This document shows positions 33,632 to 42,920 of a DNA stretch of 62,568 bases, piece after piece. Numbering within the stretch: position 1 is the stretch's first letter; each line of letters begins with the position of its first letter. Made by a program: the position numbers and the translations under genes. The notes beneath the pieces are model-generated. The model was not told the origin of the DNA. It saw nothing but the letters and a program-made list of their open reading frames with translations, and did no database searches. The stretch comes from a virus. The DNA is taken from IMG/VR virus record IMGVR_UViG_3300044953_000267, positions 1 to 62,568 of that record. One strand, 5' to 3'.

Positions 33632-35947
33632 TTAAATATCCCATTTAACTAAAATATTTAAAGGTAATTCCCCAGAATTTTTTATGGGTGTGCCTAATTT
33701 TGCAATAGCGACTAATTCAGTTCCAGAATACAATCCAATTGATGTCACATATGGAGCCAAATACGAGCCGGTTTTATCTAATGAAGAACTATATTGAAAA
33801 TTAAAAAATTCAGGAACTATTTTTCCATATCCATTTTTTCCAACTTGTGTGTCTAAATATGAAATAATTGATTCTAACGCTTTGCGGGTAGATTTTGTAT
33901 CTACAAATTTAAACACTGTATTTTTATCAAGTTTGTTTATAAAATACTTCCATATCAAATACATGTCACTAAATGATATTTTATTATTACCATCAATATC
34001 AAATAAATCATATACAGATTCAAGTTTAGTTGTATATGAAGCTAAATATGTAGAAGGAACATTAGTTAAATTATATTTGGAATAATAATATAAAAACCAG
34101 TAATATTCTCCTTCATCGAATGTAAAATAATTAAACCATTCTTGGTCTGCGTTTAACATATTACTAATATATCTAAAAATAAGATCCAAATCAATAAAAC
34201 TAAACTGTTGATTATTATCAATATCAAAATTAAATGTATTTCTTATTAAAGCCGTTGGGTTTGTACTATAATTAAATTCTCCCGGTTCTACTCGACAAAC
34301 AATTTGCTTTTCATATAAAGTAACTTGAGATTGATAATTTATATCAAATTTAGGAGCTTGGGAATTTATACGATTTTTTAGTAAATTATCAAAATCAGAT
34401 CCACTATTAGATAAAATTAATTTTCCATTTCTATAAAAAACATTACCAACTTGATAGTTTCTCGTTAAATTTTTTATATCATAAATATATGACAATCCGA
34501 ATACACTAGATGAGAAAGAACCAGTAATATTTTCAGGGTCATGTAAATTTACTGGAGAACCAACAATTATATCATCATTTGTGATAGAAATACTTTGTCC
34601 AAATGTAGAATGCGGATAATTTATTTTTTTCTTTTTTGTGACTAAATCAAACATATCCCATTGAGGATCTAATAATGACGATGTATTAAGTTTATAAATT
34701 TGAAATTGTCCTATTATCAAATTAGTTGAATTAAACACATCGTTGATAGTATTAGCTATATAACTTGAAGAATACGTGGTGATATCTAATACACTAGATG
34801 CAACTGCATAAGTGTTTGTCATATCAACACAATATCCAAAATTGTTCGTTTTTTGTAAATCAGCATCACCAAATGATTTTTCTATCAAATAATAATCTGT
34901 TGCGTCATTACATTTATTATAAAAATATACCGCTCCTCTATTTCTTAATGTAGATGCACCTTCATATTCACGATAATACATGTCACTTGGAGATCCAACC
35001 ATTAGAAAATCTCCGTATAATGCTACACTTCGACCATATCCGCTTCCACTTGCAACATTTTCAATATAAGGAGGAAAATCTACATTATTTAAAGAACCAG
35101 TTAATGTTCTATCTTCAAAAACAGTTTCTGATTTTGCCCAGAACCCGGTAGATGAATTATAAGTATAAACATCAACGCCAAAAATTGACGACGTTGAAAA
35201 ATTACCAACGGCAATTCGCTTTGAACCGCTTGGATCAATTTTTACAGATCCTCCGTATCTATGTCCAGCCGCAGACCCTGAAAAACTTTGATACAAATCC
35301 CAAGTATTGCTTAACGATTGAGTATAAATATAAAATGCTCCTGACGTATTACTAGATAAACTAGAACCTACAACCAACACGTTTCCAGCAAGAGATATAG
35401 ATTCTCCAAGCGTATTGTTTACTTCGTAAGATGAGCTGTTGTATATAACATAACTTGGAGATGCCACACTTGCACTTGATGTTATTGAACTTAAATTATA
35501 CAATTCTATTGTTGCAGAGCCAGTCAATATAGCAGATGTAGGAAAATTTTTATAATAAAAATAAGGACATCCTATTGCTAATATAGAACCAGATAAAGAT
35601 ACTGATGTTCCAAATCCATCACTTAGTTTTATAATACTAGCTGAGTCAAGATCGATTAATAAATTTAAACCATTTGCATTTGATGATGTATCTGCATTCA
35701 AAAATGTTTCTATAGCACTACTCGTATCAACTGCTAAAACAGAATTATCATTAAATGAATATGTCTTCTTTATGTTTTTTAAATATTGATAACTGTCATA
35801 TTCACTAGAATACTTATAAACATATACACTACCTGTTCCTACATAAGTGTTATGTAAATAAAAAGAAGAAGGATTTCCGATAACTGCATATGTTGCATTT
35901 ATATCGGTTGCCGTTCCATATTTAAATTTTTCAAAATTTTCGCTCAT
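33632..35947 (-). CDS. Tail appendage protein: seven-blade FG-GAP-type beta-propeller, dockerin-like pair, shared baseplate C-domain
   Basis: 771 residues. Seven repeats of the FG-GAP type are visible at the N-terminus: YGTATDINATYAVIGNPS, FGTSVSLSGSILAIGCPY, LGESISLAGNVLVVGSSL, YGGSVKI...RIAVGNF, YGRSVALYGDFLMVGSPS, FGYCVDMTNTYAVASSV and FGQSISITNDDIIVGSPV (to about 465). Two dockerin/EF-hand-like calcium motifs follow: FDIDNNQQFSFIDLDLIFRY near 575 and DIDGNNKISFSDMYLIWKYF near 650. The C-terminus (SIGLYSGTELVAIAKLGTPI) matches that of the 365-residue protein at 36574. A carbohydrate- or protein-binding tail role is likely. Confidence 0.8.
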   Translation of the reverse strand: MSENFEKFKYGTATDINATYAVIGNPSSFYLHNTYVGTGSVYVYKYSSEYDSYQYLKNIKKTYSFNDNSVLAVDTSSAIETFLNADTSSNANGLNLLIDLDSASIIKLSDGFGTSVSLSGSILAIGCPYFYYKNFPTSAILTGSATIELYNLSSITSSASVASPSYVIYNSSSYEVNNTLGESISLAGNVLVVGSSLSSNTSGAFYIYTQSLSNTWDLYQSFSGSAAGHRYGGSVKIDPSGSKRIAVGNFSTSSIFGVDVYTYNSSTGFWAKSETVFEDRTLTGSLNNVDFPPYIENVASGSGYGRSVALYGDFLMVGSPSDMYYREYEGASTLRNRGAVYFYNKCNDATDYYLIEKSFGDADLQKTNNFGYCVDMTNTYAVASSVLDITTYSSSYIANTINDVFNSTNLIIGQFQIYKLNTSSLLDPQWDMFDLVTKKKKINYPHSTFGQSISITNDDIIVGSPVNLHDPENITGSFSSSVFGLSYIYDIKNLTRNYQVGNVFYRNGKLILSNSGSDFDNLLKNRINSQAPKFDINYQSQVTLYEKQIVCRVEPGEFNYSTNPTALIRNTFNFDIDNNQQFSFIDLDLIFRYISNMLNADQEWFNYFTFDEGEYYWFLYYYSKYNLTNVPSTYLASYTTKLESVYDLFDIDGNNKISFSDMYLIWKYFINKLDKNTVFKFVDTKSTRKALESIISYLDTQVGKNGYGKIVPEFFNFQYSSSLDKTGSYLAPYVTSIGLYSGTELVAIAKLGTPIKNSGELPLNILVKWDI

Positions 35948-35949
35948 TA

Positions 35950-36570
35950 TTATATAGGAGAAAGTTCTTGAAATTTATTAAAGTAACTTCCACTAAAAAT
36001 TAAGTTTGTTTTTCCATCATCGATAATAGTATATGCTTCGTCAAATTGATTATCATATATAACAACACTGTTTGGTACAATCTTTTCTCCGAAATTAGAC
36101 TTATTTAAGCTAAATACATCCATTGCATCTGTTAATAACCTCATCGAAGAACTTAAATTAATATTTTCTAATCCTAATAATTCAGTAGGATTATCATAAG
36201 TATTAAAAAATAATCTTTGATGTGTATTATAAACTACTCGCATATAACTACCATCTTGATTACGAGGGTTTGATTCTGAAACATATTCGAACATTCCCTC
36301 TGTAAAAAATGTACCTGATTTTTTAATACCTCGTTGATAGGTTATGTATGAATTTACATCTTGTTGTTGTAAAGCCAGATAACTACTACTATTCACATAT
36401 GGCGTTGTAGATCCGTCGCCATAATCAGTATAAATTGCAGATAATTCCCCTGTTAAAGATCCTGACATCCACAAAATTAAATCTTCATTATCTAAATTTT
36501 GTAAGTTCCAAGATTTTTGTGCAATAAAGGGAGTAACTTGAATATCATCTTTATTTAAATTTTTTATCAT
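35950..36570 (-). CDS. Virion (tail/baseplate region) protein
   Basis: 206 residues, beta-rich. IQVTPFIAQKSWNLQNLDNE lies at the start and HQRLFFNTYDNPTELLGLEN in the middle. It recalls small structural proteins of aquatic T4-like phages that accompany the GLYxxxxELVAVAKL family. It lies 2 and 3 bases from its neighbours in the baseplate operon. No function can be given beyond probable virion component. Confidence 0.65.
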   Translation of the reverse strand: MIKNLNKDDIQVTPFIAQKSWNLQNLDNEDLILWMSGSLTGELSAIYTDYGDGSTTPYVNSSSYLALQQQDVNSYITYQRGIKKSGTFFTEGMFEYVSESNPRNQDGSYMRVVYNTHQRLFFNTYDNPTELLGLENINLSSSMRLLTDAMDVFSLNKSNFGEKIVPNSVVIYDNQFDEAYTIIDDGKTNLIFSGSYFNKFQELSPI

Positions 36571-36573
36571 TAT

Positions 36574-37671
36574 TTAAAAATCTAAACGAACACGAATTAA
36601 CAACTCATTATTAAAATCCTTTTGAACTGGTTGGCTTAACTTTGCAACCGCAACCAATTCATTCGATTCGTCATACAATCCAATTGTTGTTGGATATGTT
36701 TTTGGATCTGTTAAAAATTCTGTAATAAGTATAGTTCCTTTGGTATTACCATCAGTACCATCCGATACGTAAGTTGGATTATTACTGTAATTAAAATCTT
36801 GATTTTTAACACGCACAAAGTATTGTCTTGAAGGTAAAAATTCAGATTTTCTTACTTTCATTATACTTTTTTCAGCAAGAGTCAATCCTGCATATAAATA
36901 TTGTTGATTTACTTTATAAGCTCCGGTATTACTTCTATTTAATGTAATACCAATACTTGAACTTAATGTAGTAGCGTTTAAAACAACAATACCAGTTTTT
37001 GGATAAAATAGTCCCAAAGCTTTGTAATGTAATACACTGCTCGACAACGATGCACTTGGTACACCATCAACAATACTACCACTGATAATATTATAAACAT
37101 CTTGTTGCGTTTTAACTACAGAAGAATCGTCTATAAAAGTAAATAATCCTATCGATCCGCTTAAGCTAAATTGCAATTGACCTTCATCTACTCTGTCTTT
37201 ATATTTATCATTTGCAAATGTAATAACAAATATCGAGTCTGAGTTTGTTGTAGAAGTTGAATCAGTAATAATACTGCTTATATTACTATAACTTCCGGTT
37301 TTAAAACTAAACAAAGTATCTGTTGGACTTAATAAATAATTTTTATATTGAGAATATATTGCTTTAGTAGGATTTGCTAAACTACTTGTGTCGGCAGTTC
37401 CAGAACCAGAACCATAATAATCTCCATATGCTATAGAAAAGTGAACTTGTGCGCTCGCAAAAAATAAAGGATTTGATGAATATACATCATAATAATATAA
37501 TCCATTCTTAATATCATTAGTTCCACTGGATCCTGTTATTTGTGTTTGTGTAGATGACGTAAACAATGCAGATTGAGAATGCGCAAAGTTACCATCTGAC
37601 CAAAAACCAGATGAAACTCTGTTAGTTCTTCCTAAAACAACATCGGAATCAGAAAATTTGCTAAATATCAT
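36574..37671 (-). CDS. Virion structural protein with GLY-AVAKL C-terminal domain
   Basis: 365 residues. The middle contains ALGLFYPKTGIVVLNATTLS. The end has FVRVKNQDFNYSNNPTYVSD and TIGLYDESNELVAVAKLSQP, closing IRVRLDF. The same C-terminal domain, split by a dockerin-like insert, ends the 771-residue protein at 33632. I recall this domain in structural proteins of marine T4-like phages. It is probably a baseplate or tail component from position. Confidence 0.7.
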   Translation of the reverse strand: MIFSKFSDSDVVLGRTNRVSSGFWSDGNFAHSQSALFTSSTQTQITGSSGTNDIKNGLYYYDVYSSNPLFFASAQVHFSIAYGDYYGSGSGTADTSSLANPTKAIYSQYKNYLLSPTDTLFSFKTGSYSNISSIITDSTSTTNSDSIFVITFANDKYKDRVDEGQLQFSLSGSIGLFTFIDDSSVVKTQQDVYNIISGSIVDGVPSASLSSSVLHYKALGLFYPKTGIVVLNATTLSSSIGITLNRSNTGAYKVNQQYLYAGLTLAEKSIMKVRKSEFLPSRQYFVRVKNQDFNYSNNPTYVSDGTDGNTKGTILITEFLTDPKTYPTTIGLYDESNELVAVAKLSQPVQKDFNNELLIRVRLDF

Positions 37672-37675
37672 AATA

Positions 37676-38305
37676 TTATACGGTTACTTTTACTGGAATT
37701 GTTAAACTGCCTCCACTTTCATTGCCAACAATCGTAATTGTTGTTGTAGTTGTACGAGTCAATGCTGAATTAGGTACAAATTTAAATTGCAAACCAACAA
37801 CAACTTGTGAACTTTCAGCCACTGCATCTCCTGCAAAGCTTGGAATTGTACTCGAAACAGAATTTATACTATTAACTTGAGTTACAATAAGACTTCCAAT
37901 ATTTTTATTTCCAAGAATTGCAGTGTATCCTAACGTTGTATTGTATGTAGGATTTGTACTCGGAGAAATGATTATATCAGCGGCATAACTCTTTGGCACA
38001 TCGATTGAAGTTTGTGCAACGCTGATAATTGGAATCGCAGTAACACCAGATGGTAAAGTTACTAACTTATATTTCATTAATTGCGATTCATCACTAAATG
38101 GTTCTAATACAGGAGTATTTCTGATTGCTAAATCATAATAAGCAGATCCTAACGGATGATTTGATTGATACAAAGTATAATCAATTTCATCATCTGCTAA
38201 TGCAAACGATGTTATATTTAAATTTCCGTTCTTTGCGAGCAATTCTCTTCCTTTTTTAGTTAGAGTTGCAGTCACTGTAATTGTATTGTTGTCTAGATAT
38301 GCCAT
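37676..38305 (-). CDS. Virion structural protein, conserved in aquatic T4-like phages
   Basis: 209 residues. It starts with TITVTATLTKKGRELLAKNG, then SFALADDEIDYTLYQSNHPL and GSAYYDLAIRNTPVLEPFSD. I recall this pattern (GRxxLA...FALxDDEIDY...HP.GSAYYD) from a structural protein of marine phages. A beta-rich C-terminal domain follows. It is the first gene after a 40-base gap downstream of the 1370-residue protein. Confidence 0.7.
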   Translation of the reverse strand: MAYLDNNTITVTATLTKKGRELLAKNGNLNITSFALADDEIDYTLYQSNHPLGSAYYDLAIRNTPVLEPFSDESQLMKYKLVTLPSGVTAIPIISVAQTSIDVPKSYAADIIISPSTNPTYNTTLGYTAILGNKNIGSLIVTQVNSINSVSSTIPSFAGDAVAESSQVVVGLQFKFVPNSALTRTTTTTITIVGNESGGSLTIPVKVTV

Positions 38306-38345
38306 ATTATTAATAAATATATGTTATATTATTTTTTATTAAATA

Positions 38346-41300
38346 TTAATTAGTACTTAAAGAATTTAAATTTCTATCTCTATTAATAAAAGTTATTTCT
38401 ACAGGAGACGTACCGTCTAAAATACCTTTTTCATTAACTGTCGTATATATAGTTTGTTCAGATTTAACAAATAAAGAAGAACTTATAGATTTATCAATCA
38501 ATTTATTAACTTTAAATGTTCTGCACGGTCTTGTTTTTAACGAATAATGTCCAACTGGATATGATTGTATATCTATGTTGCTTCCGTCTTCCAAAACACT
38601 ATCTGATTTAGCCAAATTATACTGTTTTAACGTTTTATAATAAATACTATTGTCAGAAGTAATATTATAAGGTTTAAATAAATTATAAATTTTATATGTT
38701 TCCAATGATCCAGTTGAATCAAATGTAGTATAACTACCTGAAATAGAAAATATTGAATTTCTGATTGCTATTGCATCGTCTGAAACATAATTAAATTTAA
38801 AATTATTTGTATTACCTATTGTATTGTTTCCATTTTTTGGAATATCAAGAAAAATAGAAGATGATTTCATACCGATATTAATTGCACTTGATGTATATCG
38901 TTTGTTAAATACATTTGCAGTTAAATCGGAATAGATTCCGCTATCAATTGGTTGATTTTTATATTTACTTCTTTCTAAAACAGAAGGTTCAATTAAAATA
39001 CCATCAATTAATTTATTTCTTAACGGTATTAATTGTCTAACTGTTGTAAAAAACGACTTATCAAAATAATTTTTATATAGTGTTAAAAATTCTTGATACA
39101 ATACTTTCTCAGCTAAATTATTTTTATTATAATCATTTCTTAATTGACGTAATGAATCATAGGATGATTGATAAATGTTGTTAGGATCTCCAATAACATT
39201 CATTAAATTATAATTTCCAAGAAAATCAATTATATCGTCTTCTTTAGTTTTAAATGGAGAAATATATACACCAATTAAATTAGAATCCTGTGTAACTGTA
39301 TTTGGAACTACACTTCTTTCATCTGGCATTAAACGAGCAACAACATCTTCGGTTGCCTTATTAATTTTTCTATTCTTATATTTGTTTGGCCCTGCGCTAT
39401 TAAGTTTTATATTTTGATTTGCATCAATTATATCGTATTGATATGGAAATATTGAAGCAGATGTAGGAATACAGTTAATTTCGGTAATTGTATTTGGTGG
39501 AAAATAGTATACCGAGGCAGTAAGTGTTGAATAATATTTATTTGCATTATAAAATGGATATAATCCAGAAGATGTATACAAATTTATTGGATAATCACGA
39601 CTATATCTAAAATGTAAGTCCGAATAACTAGAAGTAGGAGAATAATTATTATATCCATCAAAATTTTTACAATGGTCTAAAAATGCTTCATCGCTTAACT
39701 GAAATTTCCATATATTGATTTTATCTATGTTACCATAAAAATTATTTGTATTAAAATAATTTCCAACACGAATTGTAGATCCTGTAACAAATGACTCTAT
39801 TAAATCTTTGTGATGTATGTCTTGATGACTATTATCATATACAATACGATCATCCTCAACTGACGTTAATCTAATTTTAAACAAACTAGGAGGAGCATCT
39901 GTTCCATAGTCAAAATCTTCTGAAAGATCCACAACATTTAATAAACAATTAAATATTTTACCCGTGAACAAAGGAACATTTTCAAATACAACCTCATATA
40001 ATCCTGCGAATTTGCTTACAATGAATTTTCCCATTCCGTTTTTTACGTCTTTTTCAATTTTAATCTTGAAAGAATCCGTATCATCACAAATGAGAGTTAC
40101 CGGCACTTTTTGAGGATAATTGTGAGTAGAATCTACACGAAATTTAAATTCGATTGCCTTTTGAGGAGAAACTGGTGGAATTAAAATTTGAGTGCTATTT
40201 CCATTAAATTTAGTGAAATAGTAACGTTTTGAAAAAGTATAAGATGAATCATCATCGGTGGATAAATTATTTCCTCCGTATTCTTTTACACCTAATAAAT
40301 TATTAGGAATACCGTAAATATTTTCTATTAATCTAATACATTCTTCAGTTCCCTTCGTTTTATATATTACAGGAAGATTTTGAAGAATACGATTCCACAA
40401 TGTTTTATTTTTTTCGTCATTTGATATTGTATTTGATCCACTCAAATACATCGATTCAATAGACAAATCGTCAAATGAACTAATAGGATTCCATCCAAAT
40501 TGTTCTAATAGTACATTTGCAAATGATGAAACATACGATGAGCTACCATATGAAATAGATGCAGTATTAAACGATGATGAAAAATCACCACTAACATACT
40601 GTAATATAGGAAATTTGTTTATATAAAGATATAAGTTATCAAAATGATGACCTATCATTGATAAGAAAATTAAATAATCAGAATTATCTGAATCATTAAC
40701 AATATATGCAGGTACATTGTTAACAAGACTGTCTTTATTGTCTCTATCATATTCTATCGCAGAATTAATATAATCTTGGTAATCACTATTATTGGATCCG
40801 GATTGTATAAATGATAAATTATTTAAATAAATTTCATATCCATCAAAAGAATCATATATAGTGTTTATTTGTTTTTTTGCATTTGATGTATCGAATGCAT
40901 ACGACATACTTAAAGCACTGCTTGCTGATATAGATGAACTTTGATACTGTAAAATTTTATTGTTTAATGAATTTACTTTTAATAATTTATTTAATAATAA
41001 TTTTACTCTTATTTCCGCAGAAGAAAATAATATAAAGTTAGAAAAATTGCTATAATCTACATTTAATTCAGTTTCTTTTTTATAAAAATTTACACTATTT
41101 TTTACATCATCTGATAATTTTAAATCATTAGACGATTTAAAATCAACAGGATTTGATACGTAACTGTCAACTCTAACTTTGAAATTCGGAGGAGCAATTT
41201 TAAACGTTTGTCTTACTTTAGGTACATTTATTACTATCTTTTGAATCAAAGGTTGAATTGAAATATTAGATACCCAACAACGATCTCGTAATCCAACAGA

Positions 41301-42458
41301 TAATGGTAAGAAATCAAATAATTTAACAATTAAAACCGGAGAACCAGATTGATTAATATACCCTTTGAAATTTAAAATTGTTAAAAAATTACCATTTCCG
41401 AAGTTTAATGCGTTTTGTAAATATCCTAAAAATTTATTTTTATATTCAATATCAATAGTATCTAATACAATTTTAACAAAATTATCATAAAAAATACCAG
41501 TTATAAAATTTGTAATTTTTTCTTTATTTACTGCATTGTTTCCAAAAAATAAATTTAATTTATTTAATTCAGATTCAGTTGCTTTATTTATTATGTATTT
41601 AAATTCATTTTGTAAATCTTCTACTGATACTATTTTTTGATAGTAAGTATAGATCCAGTTTTTTAAGTAATTTAAAATGCCATCAAAAATTTCATATATA
41701 ATTTGATTATCGTTTCCTTTTATAGATTTAGTATATCCTATATAAGTATCATTTAAAAACTTTATTATATCCATGTCGGTTTTAAACCCGAACACAGACT
41801 TCATCAACGCAAATATAGCTTTATTATTATCAATTAATTGTTGTGATTGTGCGTAAATTTGATATTTTTCTAATTTAGAAACTAAAATATTTACAATATC
41901 TCGTAAAAGTATTTTCTTTTGACAAAATGCACTCAATTGTAAATTAACTAATACATTTTCATTATCGTTTTTGTCAATATTAAATGTAGGAGATAATTCT
42001 ATTTCTTTTCTATTTTGTGAAATATTTGTAATTAAAAGAGGATAATCTGTAGAACTTCCAATATTTCTAACAAAATTATAAGAAACGATATTATTACCAG
42101 TAGTTATTCCACTTGCACTTAAATTTGTTAATAGATTCAATAAAAAATTTCTATTGAATGAAACTGTATAATTACTATTATCAAATCTTTTATATTCGTA
42201 TGTTAAAGTTTTTTGATCAACATCTTTGTATGTTCTAGAAACAATATTATAAATCGGATTTACCGATAAATAATTCCATGCTTGTAAATTACCTTCTATA
42301 TCATAGATTGAAAATTCTACTAAATCTTGTTCTGAATTTCCAAAATAATAATCAGATACAGATCCTGAAAAAACATTATCCAGATCTTTTTGTTCGTAAA
42401 AAGACGCTGTATTTAATTGGTCTGTATAATTTGATATTGTTTTATATGCAAATGCCAT
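38346..42458 (-). CDS. Very large baseplate/tail protein with P2 gpI-like segment and LamG-like domain
   Basis: 1370 residues. The N-terminal half is beta/alpha mixed with no clear family. Near residues 640-720 is a tail-protein-like stretch (LLEQFGWNPI..., LWNRILQNLPVIYKTKGTEE, CIRLIENIYGIP) resembling P2 gpI-type baseplate wedge proteins. At about 750-940 there is a LamG/concanavalin-like sandwich (AIEFKFRVDSTHNYPQKVPV ... SFVTGSTIRVGNYFNTNNFYG). The C-terminus is a separate segment after about 1040. Size and place next to gp6 and gp25 suggest a gp7-type wedge component, but this is inference from position. It could bind glycans through the LamG-like part. Confidence 0.7.
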   Translation of the reverse strand: MAFAYKTISNYTDQLNTASFYEQKDLDNVFSGSVSDYYFGNSEQDLVEFSIYDIEGNLQAWNYLSVNPIYNIVSRTYKDVDQKTLTYEYKRFDNSNYTVSFNRNFLLNLLTNLSASGITTGNNIVSYNFVRNIGSSTDYPLLITNISQNRKEIELSPTFNIDKNDNENVLVNLQLSAFCQKKILLRDIVNILVSKLEKYQIYAQSQQLIDNNKAIFALMKSVFGFKTDMDIIKFLNDTYIGYTKSIKGNDNQIIYEIFDGILNYLKNWIYTYYQKIVSVEDLQNEFKYIINKATESELNKLNLFFGNNAVNKEKITNFITGIFYDNFVKIVLDTIDIEYKNKFLGYLQNALNFGNGNFLTILNFKGYINQSGSPVLIVKLFDFLPLSVGLRDRCWVSNISIQPLIQKIVINVPKVRQTFKIAPPNFKVRVDSYVSNPVDFKSSNDLKLSDDVKNSVNFYKKETELNVDYSNFSNFILFSSAEIRVKLLLNKLLKVNSLNNKILQYQSSSISASSALSMSYAFDTSNAKKQINTIYDSFDGYEIYLNNLSFIQSGSNNSDYQDYINSAIEYDRDNKDSLVNNVPAYIVNDSDNSDYLIFLSMIGHHFDNLYLYINKFPILQYVSGDFSSSFNTASISYGSSSYVSSFANVLLEQFGWNPISSFDDLSIESMYLSGSNTISNDEKNKTLWNRILQNLPVIYKTKGTEECIRLIENIYGIPNNLLGVKEYGGNNLSTDDDSSYTFSKRYYFTKFNGNSTQILIPPVSPQKAIEFKFRVDSTHNYPQKVPVTLICDDTDSFKIKIEKDVKNGMGKFIVSKFAGLYEVVFENVPLFTGKIFNCLLNVVDLSEDFDYGTDAPPSLFKIRLTSVEDDRIVYDNSHQDIHHKDLIESFVTGSTIRVGNYFNTNNFYGNIDKINIWKFQLSDEAFLDHCKNFDGYNNYSPTSSYSDLHFRYSRDYPINLYTSSGLYPFYNANKYYSTLTASVYYFPPNTITEINCIPTSASIFPYQYDIIDANQNIKLNSAGPNKYKNRKINKATEDVVARLMPDERSVVPNTVTQDSNLIGVYISPFKTKEDDIIDFLGNYNLMNVIGDPNNIYQSSYDSLRQLRNDYNKNNLAEKVLYQEFLTLYKNYFDKSFFTTVRQLIPLRNKLIDGILIEPSVLERSKYKNQPIDSGIYSDLTANVFNKRYTSSAINIGMKSSSIFLDIPKNGNNTIGNTNNFKFNYVSDDAIAIRNSIFSISGSYTTFDSTGSLETYKIYNLFKPYNITSDNSIYYKTLKQYNLAKSDSVLEDGSNIDIQSYPVGHYSLKTRPCRTFKVNKLIDKSISSSLFVKSEQTIYTTVNEKGILDGTSPVEITFINRDRNLNSLSTN

Positions 42459-42461
42459 AAA

Positions 42462-42920
42462 TTATTCTGGTGGATTATCAACGTTTTTCAAATATGGAAA
42501 TTGACTAGAAAAATCAGACTCGACCTTTCCTTCTCCTAATTGAATTCTTAATTGTATGATAAGATTTTTTGCTGCGGCAACATCATCGTCTGTGGTTTTA
42601 ATTTTACTAGAATTTATTACTGCGTTCAATTGATCATTCAAAGCAGCTACTTCAATATTTAGTCTACTTATCGTATCTTTGTTAGATTCAGTCTCAATCA
42701 ATTCAGAAACCGTAGGTGTTGCTATCTCTTCCATACTAACATCGTATAATTCTTTTATTTTTTTGTTGTCATAAAGATTATTTAATAATCTAAATGATAC
42801 ATATTCTTCATTTATATTATTAGGAACGGAAAATATATTTATATTACCAAAATTGTCTAAATTATTAGTAAATTCTCCTGTTAATAAAAACTGATTTATT
42901 TCTGGTATGAAAGATTTCAT
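42462..42920 (-). CDS. Small unknown protein with coiled-coil segment
   Basis: 152 residues. The N-terminus has IPEINQFLLTGEFTNNLDNF, and a coiled coil lies at about 75-100 (ISRLNIEVAALNDQLNAVIN). Its start overlaps the end of the next upstream gene by four bases, and it ends three bases before the 1370-residue gene. It is probably a baseplate-operon accessory protein. The family is not recognised. Confidence 0.65.
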   Translation of the reverse strand: MKSFIPEINQFLLTGEFTNNLDNFGNINIFSVPNNINEEYVSFRLLNNLYDNKKIKELYDVSMEEIATPTVSELIETESNKDTISRLNIEVAALNDQLNAVINSSKIKTTDDDVAAAKNLIIQLRIQLGEGKVESDFSSQFPYLKNVDNPPE

